A stretch of DNA of 64,000 nt from Microvirga guangxiensis (GTDB lineage Bacteria; Pseudomonadota; Alphaproteobacteria; Rhizobiales; Beijerinckiaceae): contig NZ_FMVJ01000009.1 of the NCBI RefSeq assembly GCF_900102135.1, positions 62,001 through 126,000 of the forward strand, read 5' to 3'. Positions 36,666 through 45,052 of the stretch are shown here, one piece after another. The notes beneath the pieces are model-generated. The model searched no databases. It saw only the letters and a program-made list of their open reading frames with translations, and was not told the origin of the DNA. The position numbers were made by a program, and so were the translations under genes. How positions within the stretch are numbered: the first letter of the stretch is position 1; the number at the start of each line of letters is the position of its first letter.

Positions 36666-37646
36666 ATGACTGAGGCCTTGTCCCGTACTCCGGCACGAAT
36701 TGTGTTCCTCGACCGCGAGACACTCTCGCCTGAGACAAAGCTGCGGACGTCTTCCTTTCCGCATGAGTTGATCACCTATGGCAAGACTGCTCCGGGTGAG
36801 GTCGCGGACCGAATTGCCGATGCCGACATCGTGATCACCAACAAGGCGCCTGTGAGACAGGAAGCGATTGCGCAAGCACGCAATCTCAAGCTGGTTGCCG
36901 TCGCCGCTACCGGATACGACGTGGTTGATGTCGCGGCCTGTGCGGAGCGTGGGGTCGCCGTGTGCAACATCCGCAACTACGCGGTGAACACCGTGCCTGA
37001 ACACACCTTCGCGCTAATCCTGGCCCTGCGACGCAGCATCCTGGCTTACGCAGATGCGGTCCGCCGGGGGCGCTGGCAGGAGGCAGGACAGTTCTGTTTC
37101 TTCGATCATCCAATCCGCGATCTTGCCAGCTCCACTCTCGGCATTATCGGCGACGGAGTGCTGGGACGGGCCGTTGCCGATATTGCCCGCGGCTTTGGCA
37201 TGCGGGTGCTGTTCTCCGCCTACAAGGGCTCGACGGGCATGGGGCCGCTCTACACCCCCTTCGAAGACGTACTGCGCCAGAGCGACATCATCACACTTCA
37301 CTCTCCGCTCATGCCTTCGACCCGCAACATGATCGCGGTATCTGAATTCTCTCTCATGGAGCGCCGGCCACTCCTCATCAACACAGCACGGGGTGGACTC
37401 GTAGACGAGCAGGCCTTGGCTGACGCGCTCACCGCCGGTCAGATCTCCGGCGCCGCCTTCGATGTAGTCACAGCGGAACCGCCGGGGGCCGATCATCCAT
37501 TCATGCGCCTGCTCGACCGGCCCGACTTCATCCTCACGCCACATGTGGCTTGGGCCAGCAGCGAGGCCGTCCAAGGGCTCACGGATCAACTGTTCGAGAA
37601 CATCGATCTGTTTTGGGCGGGGAAGCCGAGAAATCTTGTGACCTAA
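36666..37646 (+). CDS. D-isomer specific 2-hydroxyacid dehydrogenase
   Basis: The 326-residue NAD(P)-dependent enzyme interconverts 2-hydroxy and 2-oxo acids. Its Rossmann motif is STLGIIGDGVLGRAVADIAR (GxGxxG). The catalytic Arg is in LINTARGGLVDEQALADAL, the Glu in the DVVTAEPPG region and the His in ILTPHVAWAS. It is plausibly a glyoxylate/hydroxypyruvate reductase type. It lies 147 bases after dctM and ends just before the second operator pair. It probably handles the hydroxyacid or aldehyde-derived acid released in this pathway; the exact substrate is not readable. Confidence 0.9.
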   Translation: MTEALSRTPARIVFLDRETLSPETKLRTSSFPHELITYGKTAPGEVADRIADADIVITNKAPVRQEAIAQARNLKLVAVAATGYDVVDVAACAERGVAVCNIRNYAVNTVPEHTFALILALRRSILAYADAVRRGRWQEAGQFCFFDHPIRDLASSTLGIIGDGVLGRAVADIARGFGMRVLFSAYKGSTGMGPLYTPFEDVLRQSDIITLHSPLMPSTRNMIAVSEFSLMERRPLLINTARGGLVDEQALADALTAGQISGAAFDVVTAEPPGADHPFMRLLDRPDFILTPHVAWASSEAVQGLTDQLFENIDLFWAGKPRNLVT

Positions 37647-37648
37647 AA

Positions 37649-37705
37649 ATTGGTTATACCAATCGTACATTGCGCTTGCTTGCGTCACGTAATTGGTATA
37701 ACCAA
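37649..37705. promoter_or_regulatory. Second operator pair, upstream of the aldolase gene
   Basis: ATTGGTTATACCAAT (37649-37663) and TTGGTATAACCAA (37693-37705) are the same palindrome as before dctP, here in opposite orientations with centres 43 bases apart. Two perfect sites at this spacing would place dimers on about the same face of the helix and allow looping. The site begins two bases after the dehydrogenase stop, so an internal promoter for the aldolase-dehydrogenase-kinase-regulator genes is likely. Confidence 0.78.
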
Positions 37706-37756
37706 ATGAAATCCCTGTTTCGTCGGCACAATCCGACCGTGCATTAAGGAGCCTCT

Positions 37757-38581
37757 ATGTTTCTAGGGAAAGAAGTTCGCCTCAACCGGATCGTGAACCC
37801 CAAGTCGGGTCGCATGCTCGCCATCACGGTTGATCATCCGATCACCCGCGGAATGATGCCCGGGCTGGTGGACATCCGCTCCGTGATGCGCAAGGTCGTG
37901 GCCGGTAAGCCGGACGGCATCACCATGCACAAGGGCATCGCCGAGAAGGTGTTCGCGCCTTATGCCGGACAGGCTTCGATCATCCTGAAGGCGAGCGCCT
38001 ATTCGGTGCAATACCATCCGACCTATGACACGCCGGTCGCTGACGTGGAGGAGGCGGTGCGCTTCGGCGCCGACGCCATTTCGGTGGGCTGTATCGTGGG
38101 TGGTCCCGACCAGGCCCAACAACTGACCTTCCTCGGCAAGATTTCCAAGGACGCAGCTTCGGCCGGCATGCCACTCGTCGCCCACATCTATCCGAAGGGC
38201 GCGCTGATCAAGGACCAGCACGACGCTGAGGTGCTGGCCTATGCGGTCCGCGCTGGTGCAGAACTCGGCGTCGACATCATCAAGACCATGTGGTCTGGTT
38301 CGGCCGAGAGCTTCCGCTCGGTGGTCGATGCCTGCCCGTCCATCGTGGCGCTCGCCGGTGGCGAGATGGGCGAGACTCTGGAGGACTATTTGCGCATGAC
38401 CCGCCAGGCGCTCGATGTCGGCATGCGCGGCGTCACCTATGGCCGGTTCGTGTGGTCTCACCCGCACACCTCCGCCGTGATCAAGTCCCTGTCCGCTTTG
38501 ATGCACGAGGATGCCAGCGTCGAGGCGGCTCTCAAGGTTTATGATCGCGCTCTCGAGGAAGAGAAGGACCTCCAGAAATGA
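37757..38581 (+). CDS. Class I aldolase of the FbaB/LsrF (DeoC-fold) family
   Basis: The 274-residue TIM-barrel enzyme follows AAGGAGCCTCT. Motifs are SGRMLAITVDHPITRGMMPG, then FGADAISVGCIVGGPDQAQQ and ELGVDIIKTMWSGSAESFRS. The Lys in DIIKT is at the Schiff-base position of this family. Relatives cleave phosphorylated ketoses or diketones to dihydroxyacetone phosphate or acyl products. The upstream kinase and alcohol dehydrogenase suggest a ketose-1-phosphate substrate. Its stop overlaps the next ATG, so it is coupled to the dehydrogenase. An LsrF-like thiolase role is the alternative. Confidence 0.85.
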   Translation: MFLGKEVRLNRIVNPKSGRMLAITVDHPITRGMMPGLVDIRSVMRKVVAGKPDGITMHKGIAEKVFAPYAGQASIILKASAYSVQYHPTYDTPVADVEEAVRFGADAISVGCIVGGPDQAQQLTFLGKISKDAASAGMPLVAHIYPKGALIKDQHDAEVLAYAVRAGAELGVDIIKTMWSGSAESFRSVVDACPSIVALAGGEMGETLEDYLRMTRQALDVGMRGVTYGRFVWSHPHTSAVIKSLSALMHEDASVEAALKVYDRALEEEKDLQK

Positions 38582-39618
38582 AGGCAGCCGTTCTTCGCGC
38601 TCCCGACGACGTCGTCTTGCAGGATGTCGCAACTCCGTCCGCCGGACCCGGCGAGCTGATCCTGAAGGTAAGGGCCGCGACTGTGTGCGGGACGGATATC
38701 CGCATCCTGCGCGGCCGCAAGACCAAGGGCGTCCGCTTCCCGTCCGTTCTCGGCCACGAGTTCGCGGGGGAGGTGGTTGAGGTAGGGGCAGGCGTCTCGC
38801 AGTTTTCCTGCGGTGACCCGGTGTCGGTTAATCCTGTCATTCCCTGCCGCAAGTGCGCCTATTGCAAGACCGGCCGGGAGAATGTCTGCCAGAATCGTCA
38901 GGCGATCGGATACGAGTTCGACGGGGCTTATGCCGAGTACCTGAAGGTGCCGGCGCTGGCGCTCGAGTCCGGCAACGCCGTGCGTATCCCGCAGGGGATG
39001 CCCTTCGAGGCGGCGGCTCTGGCAGAACCGCTGGCGTGCTGCATCAATGGTCTGCGCAATGTCGGCATTGAGCTCGGTGACGTGGTGGTCATCCTCGGGG
39101 CAGGGCCGATTGGCCTCATGCATGCGGCGCTCGCGCGCCGGGCCGGGGCACGCCTGGTCATCGTCAGCGAGCCCAATGAGATGCGCCGCCAGGCTGCCCT
39201 CGAGCGCGGCGTCGACATCGCCTGCGATCCGACCAAGGAGGATCTGGCAGGGGTGATCCGCGGGGTGACGGACGGGCTCGGCGCGGACGTGGCGATCCTG
39301 GCCATCGGTGTTCCGGCGCTTGCCAACGAGGCATTGAAGCTCGTGCGCAAGGGCGGCCGCGTCAACCTGTTCGCGGGCTTCTCGGCGGGTGACATGGCGA
39401 CGTTCGACGTCAATCTCGTGCATTACAACGAGATCGTCGTGACCGGAGCCAGCGCGCTGCGCCGGCAGGACTACGAGACAGCTCTCAACCTGTTGGCAGG
39501 CGGGCTCATCGATGCCAACTCGCTTGTGACCCATCGCTTCGGACTGGCGGATGCCGTCGAGGCGCTGAAGGAGGCCGAGAGTGGGCGAGCCCTTAAGGTG
39601 GCAATCCGCAATGACTGA
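38578..39618 (+). CDS. Zinc-dependent alcohol/polyol dehydrogenase (MDR family)
   Basis: The 346-residue enzyme has the catalytic zinc Cys in TVCGTDIRILRGRKTKGVRF and GHEFAGEVVEVGAG. The structural zinc Cys cluster is CRKCAYCKTGRENVCQ, and VVILGAGPIGLMHAALARRA is the NAD-binding loop. It resembles sorbitol, threonine and galactitol dehydrogenases and should oxidise a secondary alcohol of the imported polyol to a ketone. It overlaps the aldolase by four bases and the kinase by eight. Confidence 0.92.
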   Translation: MKAAVLRAPDDVVLQDVATPSAGPGELILKVRAATVCGTDIRILRGRKTKGVRFPSVLGHEFAGEVVEVGAGVSQFSCGDPVSVNPVIPCRKCAYCKTGRENVCQNRQAIGYEFDGAYAEYLKVPALALESGNAVRIPQGMPFEAAALAEPLACCINGLRNVGIELGDVVVILGAGPIGLMHAALARRAGARLVIVSEPNEMRRQAALERGVDIACDPTKEDLAGVIRGVTDGLGADVAILAIGVPALANEALKLVRKGGRVNLFAGFSAGDMATFDVNLVHYNEIVVTGASALRRQDYETALNLLAGGLIDANSLVTHRFGLADAVEALKEAESGRALKVAIRND

Positions 39619-41167
39619 AGCCTTCCTCGGGGTCGATGCTGGAACAAGCGGGATCAAGGTTTGTGCCTTCACGCGCGAAGGCCGCTTGGTGGCGAAGGCA
39701 CACCGGGCGGTTCCCGTGGTCACACCTTATCCGCTCTGGGCCGAAATCGACCTCGACCGCTACTGGGCGGCCACCGCCGATGCCGTTCGAGAGGTTGCCG
39801 CCCGCGTCCCCACGATCGTCTCGATCGGGCTCGCCACAACCTGTCCGACGACCATCGTCCTCGACGAGAAGGGGCAAGCGATCCGGCCGGGCATCCTTTA
39901 CCTTGATGGCCGGGCTCAGGCGGGTCTCGAAAACGTGGTCGGTGCCGACGCTGACGCCGATGTGCAGCAGACCGGCAACCGGGCCAGCACATCCACCTGC
40001 TGGGCTGCCAACCTGGCCTGGATCCGCGAGAATGAGCCCGCCGCTTGGGCCAAGGTGCGGCGGGTTACCATGCTCAACGGTTTCCTGGCTCGCCGCCTCG
40101 GTGGCCAGGACGGCATCGAGCCGACGCAAGCCTCTTATTCAGGTCTGATGCGCATTGCGGATCCTAGGCCGTCCTGGAGCCGCGACCTCTTGGCCAGGTG
40201 GAGACTCGACGCAGCGCTCCTGCCGGAAATCAGCTCCTGCACCGATATGATCGGGCGGGTGACGGATGAAGCTTCCTCCTTGACCGGGATTCCTGCCGGT
40301 ACCCCTGTAGCGCTTGGCGCTGCCGATACGGCAGCGGCTTCCTTCGCGGTCGGCCTAACGGACAGCGGCGAGGTTTTTGAATCCGTCGGCACGTCCGGGG
40401 TCATTACCTTCTGCCTTGACCGCCCGGACTTCGAGCCGTCGTTCCTGCATCGCCATCATATCGTGCCCGGCCGCTGGCTCGCCCACGGGGCGATGTCGAC
40501 GCTAGGCGGTGCGTTCGGTTGGCTCAACAACAAGGTCTGGCCGGAACTCAAGACCCTTGCCGAGCTGGAGCGCCTGGCGCAGGAGTCGGTTCCGGGAGCC
40601 AATGGTCTCTTGTTCCTGCCCTACCTTGCCGGCGAACGGAGCCCCATCTGGGACGCAGAGGCGAGCGGTAGCTGGCTCGGGCTACTCCTCCGACACAGCC
40701 GACAGGATATGGTCCGCGCCGTCTTTGAGGGGACGACCTTCGGCCTGCGGCAGATTCTGGAGCGGGGTTCCGCCAAATGGGGCAAGCGCCCGGAGCGCAT
40801 GCTCAGCGTGGGCGGCGGAGCCCGAAACAAGTTCTGGGGACAGATGAAGGCGGACGTGCTGAAGCTCGACTATATCATGTCTGACATGCCCGACGCTGCA
40901 GCACTGGGAGCGGGCCTGCTCGGCGCCATAGCGGCAGGGCTGTTCACGGGCAGCGACGATGGGGAGCTTCCATTGATCTCGGCCAGCGCAACGGCGATCC
41001 GGCCCGGGTCCCAACGGACGATCGAGACCTACGACCGCATGTTCACGATCTTTGACGCAGCCTACCCACAGCTACGCGACTTGATGCACGCCCTTGCAGA
41101 TCGTAGTTCTGGCCCCTACGCGGACGAGGAGGCAAGGCCCCGTCTCGGGGCGCGGGCCACTGGGTAA
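39611..41167 (+). CDS. FGGY-family carbohydrate kinase
   Basis: The 518-residue kinase starts at ATG 39611, inside the end of the dehydrogenase gene, giving MTEAFLGVDAGTSGIKVCAF with the phosphate-binding DAGTS motif. Later motifs are VALGAADTAAASFAVGL, VGTSGVITFCL and LSVGGGARNKFWGQMKADVL, the C-terminal FGGY signature region. The closest kinase types are xylulokinase and fuculokinase. It phosphorylates a ketose, probably the dehydrogenase product, before aldol cleavage. The length is normal for the family. Confidence 0.9.
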   Translation: MTEAFLGVDAGTSGIKVCAFTREGRLVAKAHRAVPVVTPYPLWAEIDLDRYWAATADAVREVAARVPTIVSIGLATTCPTTIVLDEKGQAIRPGILYLDGRAQAGLENVVGADADADVQQTGNRASTSTCWAANLAWIRENEPAAWAKVRRVTMLNGFLARRLGGQDGIEPTQASYSGLMRIADPRPSWSRDLLARWRLDAALLPEISSCTDMIGRVTDEASSLTGIPAGTPVALGAADTAAASFAVGLTDSGEVFESVGTSGVITFCLDRPDFEPSFLHRHHIVPGRWLAHGAMSTLGGAFGWLNNKVWPELKTLAELERLAQESVPGANGLLFLPYLAGERSPIWDAEASGSWLGLLLRHSRQDMVRAVFEGTTFGLRQILERGSAKWGKRPERMLSVGGGARNKFWGQMKADVLKLDYIMSDMPDAAALGAGLLGAIAAGLFTGSDDGELPLISASATAIRPGSQRTIETYDRMFTIFDAAYPQLRDLMHALADRSSGPYADEEARPRLGARATG

Positions 41168-41185
41168 AAGGAACTACGGTTTTAG

Positions 41186-41890
41186 ATGACCGATGGCGAA
41201 GACGATATCCTTGCACGTGTCATTGACATCGCAATGGAGCTCAGGCCCGACAGCAGCGGGCGGATCAAGCTTCCCACAGAGCGTGAGCTGGCCGACCAAC
41301 TCGGCATCCAGCGTCCCACTCTGCGGGACCGGCTGACCGTTCTCGAAACGCTCGGGCTGCTCCAGCGGGTCCAGGGCAGCGGGACCTATCTGGCGCTGCC
41401 GAACTCCCGGTTCCTGCAGTTTTACTTCGGAGTGGCGCTGAAGCTCGGCTTCATCTCGATCGATCAGATCCAGAATGCCATGGAAATGATCGGCCGGGAG
41501 ATGGCGGGAGCCGCGGCAATCCAGGCCAGCACCGCTGACCTTGAGGCGCTCGATGACCTCATCGACCAGATCGCCGCATCAGATTCCTTGGAGGATGTGG
41601 TCGATCTCCAGTTCGAGCTCCACGCCAGCCTTGCCCGGGCGTGTCGCAACCCCGTGATTGTGATCGTGATCGATGGCCTGTCATCCGTCATTCGGTCTGT
41701 GATTGCGAACAAGGTGAGGATCATCTCGATGGTCCGCGGTGCATTCGAGCGAAACGTCGAAGCGTACCGCGCACTCGTGCAAGCCCTAAGGGATCGCGAA
41801 CCGGAGCTCGCCCGTGAGGCTATTCAGGAGTGCTATTGGTTGTGGCGGCGGGAAGAGTCGAAGATCTCGATCCTCAACATCAGCGAGTGA
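41186..41890 (+). CDS. GntR-family regulator with FCD-type domain
   Basis: The 234-residue regulator has an N-terminal winged helix (KLPTERELADQLGIQRPTLR, then LQRVQGSGTYLALP) and an all-helical FadR-C domain with metal-ligand-type residues (DLQFELHASLARACRNPVIV). It lacks an obvious ribosome site and is the last gene of the operon, 18 bases after the kinase. As the only regulator in the operon it is the likely binder of the TTGGTATAACCAA operators. The ligand is presumably a pathway intermediate. FadR-type members mostly act as repressors. Confidence 0.9.
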   Translation: MTDGEDDILARVIDIAMELRPDSSGRIKLPTERELADQLGIQRPTLRDRLTVLETLGLLQRVQGSGTYLALPNSRFLQFYFGVALKLGFISIDQIQNAMEMIGREMAGAAAIQASTADLEALDDLIDQIAASDSLEDVVDLQFELHASLARACRNPVIVIVIDGLSSVIRSVIANKVRIISMVRGAFERNVEAYRALVQALRDREPELAREAIQECYWLWRREESKISILNISE

Positions 41891-41983
41891 GAGCCTCGAA
41901 AAGGCACGAGCGCCGAACTCGTGCGTGTAGAATAGTGTTTACCTAATCCGCAAAGTCCGTCTCAACGGTAGAGTGGAACGACA

Positions 41984-42217
41984 ATGACTGAGCCTAGACC
42001 ATGCCCCGTGTGCAGAAGGTTCGAATTAGGGATCAATTGCCTTGAATTGTACGGGCAATACGAGGCGCATTATGTCTGCCTCAGCTGCGAAAGCGAAGTC
42101 GCACCCCAAGGCCCTTTGTCAGAACCGTGCGGGACAGCGGCAGAAGCAGTGGGAGCGGCTCTTCACGCCTGGAACGACTTCGTGTCCAGTTTTCCCGGTC
42201 AACGGCACGTCGCCTAG
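41984..42217 (+). CDS. Small Lar-like zinc-ribbon protein
   Basis: The 77-residue product has CPVCRRFELGINCLELYGQY, then AHYVCLSCESEVAPQGPLSE and AAEAVGAALHAWNDFV. The pattern of a CxxC pair, a second CxxC pair, a GP loop and a final Trp helix matches Lar-family restriction-alleviation proteins and related phage-derived zinc ribbons. Anti-restriction activity is known for Rac prophage Lar, but most homologues are untested. It stands alone after the catabolic operon. Confidence 0.7.
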   Translation: MTEPRPCPVCRRFELGINCLELYGQYEAHYVCLSCESEVAPQGPLSEPCGTAAEAVGAALHAWNDFVSSFPGQRHVA

Positions 42218-42310
42218 TTGTTGCTGATGTCAGCAGCATCCAGTGACAGCAAAGCTGTGATTTGCCTCACAAAAACTGCAGAAGCTTGCCTTTAGGGCTC
42301 GCCCGCGTTC

Positions 42311-42436
42311 TCAGTCGAGCTTGTTGCCAGCGCGTGCGAGATGCGCATTCAGAATGCGTTCGGCCCTGATCTGGTTCGCGTAGGCAGTCGCATTGACGAC
42401 GCGCATGACGACGCTGAGGATCGCAGTTACGAGCAT
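42311..42436 (-). CDS. 41-residue small protein, unknown
   Basis: The minus strand has GAGGGACAACAATC before the ATG at 42434-42436 and encodes MLVTAILSVVMRVVNATAYA, then a charged helix NQIRAERILNAHLARAGNKL and a stop. The hydrophobic start and amphipathic helix suggest a membrane-associated peptide. No homologue is recognised. The good ribosome site and composition are the only support. Confidence 0.4.
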   Translation of the reverse strand: MLVTAILSVVMRVVNATAYANQIRAERILNAHLARAGNKLD

Positions 42437-42851
42437 GATTGTTGTCCCTCTACAGAAGCGTTCAATGAGCCTCCTGTCACGAATAGATAACGTTTCTGCT
42501 GTAGTGCGGTAGATAGGTCAGCACACATGACATATGCGCTGTAGGCATACTAGTTCGATTTGGCCGGGTTTTGCCTTCAGTGGACGCATGAGACATATGG
42601 CGGCGTTATCGACTTTTGCGGTTGAACTTTCTAATATTCTGAATGTCTTAGGTTCCATAATGTTGTTACCAGTCTTTTTTCTTGTAGCCGCAAAGGTAGA
42701 ATGTCCTGATCCTGCAAGAAGAAATGTTATTACTCTTGAGTAGCCGAGCTGGTGCTAATGAGCCTTTTACGAAAGCGACGGTACCAATGAATCCTGCCTC
42801 GGGTTAGAATCCAGCTTCTCAGTCAGACGAGAGAAAACCCAGGGAACGGCA
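42437..42851. other. 415-bp region without a supportable gene
   Basis: AT-rich sequence between the small protein and the binding-protein gene. A 69-codon frame (42534-42743) contains one hydrophobic helix but has no ribosome site. The promoter of the binding-protein gene should lie here; I see no convincing box pair. Confidence 0.4.
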
Positions 42852-43697
42852 ATGACTATCATGAGGAGCTTCGCGTTGGCTGCGATCGCTGCCACTCTGG
42901 CAGGTGGTGTGACTGCTGCACAGGACAGAGTCATCAAGATCGCTACGGAAGGCGCTTATGCCCCGTGGAATTTCACAGGTGCGGGCGGCAAGCTCGAAGG
43001 CTTCGACATTGATCTCGCCAACGAACTTTGCCGCCGCATCAAAGTAAAGTGCGAGATTGTGGCCCAGGACTGGGACGGGATCATCCCCGCTCTTCAGGCG
43101 AAGAAATACGATGCCATCATGGCCGGCATGAGCATCACCGACGAACGCAAGCAGGTCATTGACTTCGCAGGCCCCTATGCTGACTCGCCAAATGGTTATC
43201 TTGTGGCGAAGGATTCGCCACTCGCCAAGATGCCGGGGACAGGGCAAACCTATAATCTGGTAAGCCAGCAAGCGGAGGCCGAGAAGGCAATTGAGGCGAC
43301 GAAGCCGCTGCTCAAGGGCAAGACGATCGGCGTTCAAGTCTCCACCACTCATCCCGTCTTCGCCGAGAAGTACCTGAAGGGTACGGCCGACATTCGGGAG
43401 TACAAGACCACCGAAGCCCATGACCTGGATCTTCTGGCAGGGCGGATTGATGCGGTGCTGGCGGACGCTACTGCGATTATCGGCACCCTCGGTAAGCCGG
43501 AATTCAAGGACTACGCCCTCGTCGGGCCTGCTGTCACCGGTGGCATTCAGGGCAACGGGGTCGGCATTGGTCTGCGCAAGGAGGACGCCGAGTTAAAGCA
43601 GAAGCTCAATGAGGCAATCAACGCGGCCACTCAGGACGGCACCATCCAGAAACTCTCGATGAAGTGGTTCAAGATCGACATTGCCCCGAAAACCTGA
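42852..43697 (+). CDS. ABC-type amino-acid periplasmic binding protein (copy A)
   Basis: The 281-residue protein has the signal peptide MRSFALAAIAATLAGGVTAA and family-3 solute-binding motifs: KIATEGAYAPWNFTGAGGKL, EGFDIDLANELCRRIKVKCE, AQDWDGIIPALQAKKYDAIM and AGMSITDERKQVIDFAGPYA. These match lysine/arginine/ornithine and octopine/nopaline binding proteins. GGGAACGGCA precedes the ATG. It converges on the DadA operon and is a clear paralogue of the protein at 47694-48539. No permease gene is near, so it must use one encoded elsewhere. Confidence 0.92.
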   Translation: MTIMRSFALAAIAATLAGGVTAAQDRVIKIATEGAYAPWNFTGAGGKLEGFDIDLANELCRRIKVKCEIVAQDWDGIIPALQAKKYDAIMAGMSITDERKQVIDFAGPYADSPNGYLVAKDSPLAKMPGTGQTYNLVSQQAEAEKAIEATKPLLKGKTIGVQVSTTHPVFAEKYLKGTADIREYKTTEAHDLDLLAGRIDAVLADATAIIGTLGKPEFKDYALVGPAVTGGIQGNGVGIGLRKEDAELKQKLNEAINAATQDGTIQKLSMKWFKIDIAPKT

Positions 43698-43782
43698 GGA
43701 TAGCAGCGCGATACACACTCATCGGCTCAATTAGAAACGCCAATGACGCCGCCTCAGCTTACGCCGTGTTCCGCCATGGGGT

Positions 43783-45048
43783 TCAGGACATGAAGCGATC
43801 AATAGAATAGGGCTTTGGGTCAGTGAACGTTTCCCGGTCAGTCATCATCTCGGCCAGCAAACGCCCGGTGACCGGCCCAAGGGTCAAGCCATGATGATTG
43901 TGGCCAAAGGCGCACCAGAGACCTTTGTGCTTTGGAGCAGCGCCAATAACGGGACGCATATCAGGCAGACAGGGGCGGGCTCCCATCCACGGCTGTGGAT
44001 CAACGCGCCCCTCAAGCGGGAAAATCTCACGTGCGAGGGGTTCTGTCCGGTCCAGTTGCCGAGGCGCTGGCGCCGAGTCACGAGCAGCGAACTCGACACC
44101 CGTGGTTAGGCGGATACCGCGCGTCATCGGCGCCAAAAGAAAGCCGCCGTCCACGTCGACCACGGGATGGTGGAGGACAGCACCGGCCTGTGGCCGAAGA
44201 TGCATGTGGTATCCGCGCTTGACGACCAGCGGAACGCGATAGCCTAGGGGACGGAGGACCGCGTCGGACCATGGTCCGAGAGCAATTACGACATTGTGGG
44301 CGCGGACTAAGCTATCCCGGCTGCAGACCGTCCATTCGATGCCGTCCTGCTGAAGCGTTAGGGCGTCACCTTGAACGAAACGGCCGCCGCGTCGCAGAAA
44401 CAGGTCAGCGTATCCTTTTACGAGACCGCCGGGGTCAGGAACCGTCGCCGGATCCCGCCAATGAATTCCACCAATGAGGGTCTCGGATGTGTGAGGCTCG
44501 CGCTGACGAAGGCTCTTGCCGTCGAGGATATCGAAATGCAACCCATAAAGCTCAAGAGCCGCTGCATGCTTCGCTGCTTGGTCGAGAGACTTCCGACTGC
44601 GGAATGCCTCGATCCAGCCCGTCCGGCGCAATTGCCCCAGAAGCCCGGCTTCTGCCATGAGGAGTTCATGCTCTGAAACTGACCGCTCGATGAGAGGCAG
44701 CATGTCGGCCGCTGCCTTTTCCAAGGATCCGGGGGCGGATTCGCGCCAGAATTTCCAGAGCCAAGGGAGGATCCGAGGCAGGAAGCGCCAGTCGGAACGG
44801 ACGTCTGCGGAGCGGTTCAGGGCATAGCGGAGGACAGTCCTGAGATCGCGGGGGAACCCGTAGGGGATGACGCTCGACCGTTCGATCAGCCCAGCGTTGC
44901 CGTGACTCGTTTCCTCACCCGCGCCGCGTCGGTCAATCAGGACGACATTGCGCCCCCGCATCTGAAGATGCAGTGCGGCGGAGACGCCCACGATGCCAGC
45001 TCCCAGCACGATGACATCGGCGCGGATTTCAGGATGCAGCTGTGTCAT
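43783..45048 (-). CDS. dadA: FAD-dependent D-amino-acid dehydrogenase-like oxidoreductase
   Basis: The 421-residue flavoprotein opens with the FAD-binding motif ADVIVLGAGIVGVSAALHLQ. It carries the DadA-family segments HGNAGLIERSSVIPYGFPRD, RGYHMHLRPQAGA and GARPCLPDMRPVIGAAPKHK, with GHNHHGLTLGPVTGRLLAEM at the C terminus. It should oxidatively deaminate a D-amino acid or opine-like secondary amine in the cytoplasm or at the membrane. It is the last gene of a four-gene minus-strand operon, five bases after the cyclodeaminase-like gene. Opine oxidase is a reasonable alternative. Confidence 0.88.
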   Translation of the reverse strand: MTQLHPEIRADVIVLGAGIVGVSAALHLQMRGRNVVLIDRRGAGEETSHGNAGLIERSSVIPYGFPRDLRTVLRYALNRSADVRSDWRFLPRILPWLWKFWRESAPGSLEKAAADMLPLIERSVSEHELLMAEAGLLGQLRRTGWIEAFRSRKSLDQAAKHAAALELYGLHFDILDGKSLRQREPHTSETLIGGIHWRDPATVPDPGGLVKGYADLFLRRGGRFVQGDALTLQQDGIEWTVCSRDSLVRAHNVVIALGPWSDAVLRPLGYRVPLVVKRGYHMHLRPQAGAVLHHPVVDVDGGFLLAPMTRGIRLTTGVEFAARDSAPAPRQLDRTEPLAREIFPLEGRVDPQPWMGARPCLPDMRPVIGAAPKHKGLWCAFGHNHHGLTLGPVTGRLLAEMMTDRETFTDPKPYSIDRFMS

Positions 45049-45052
45049 CGGC

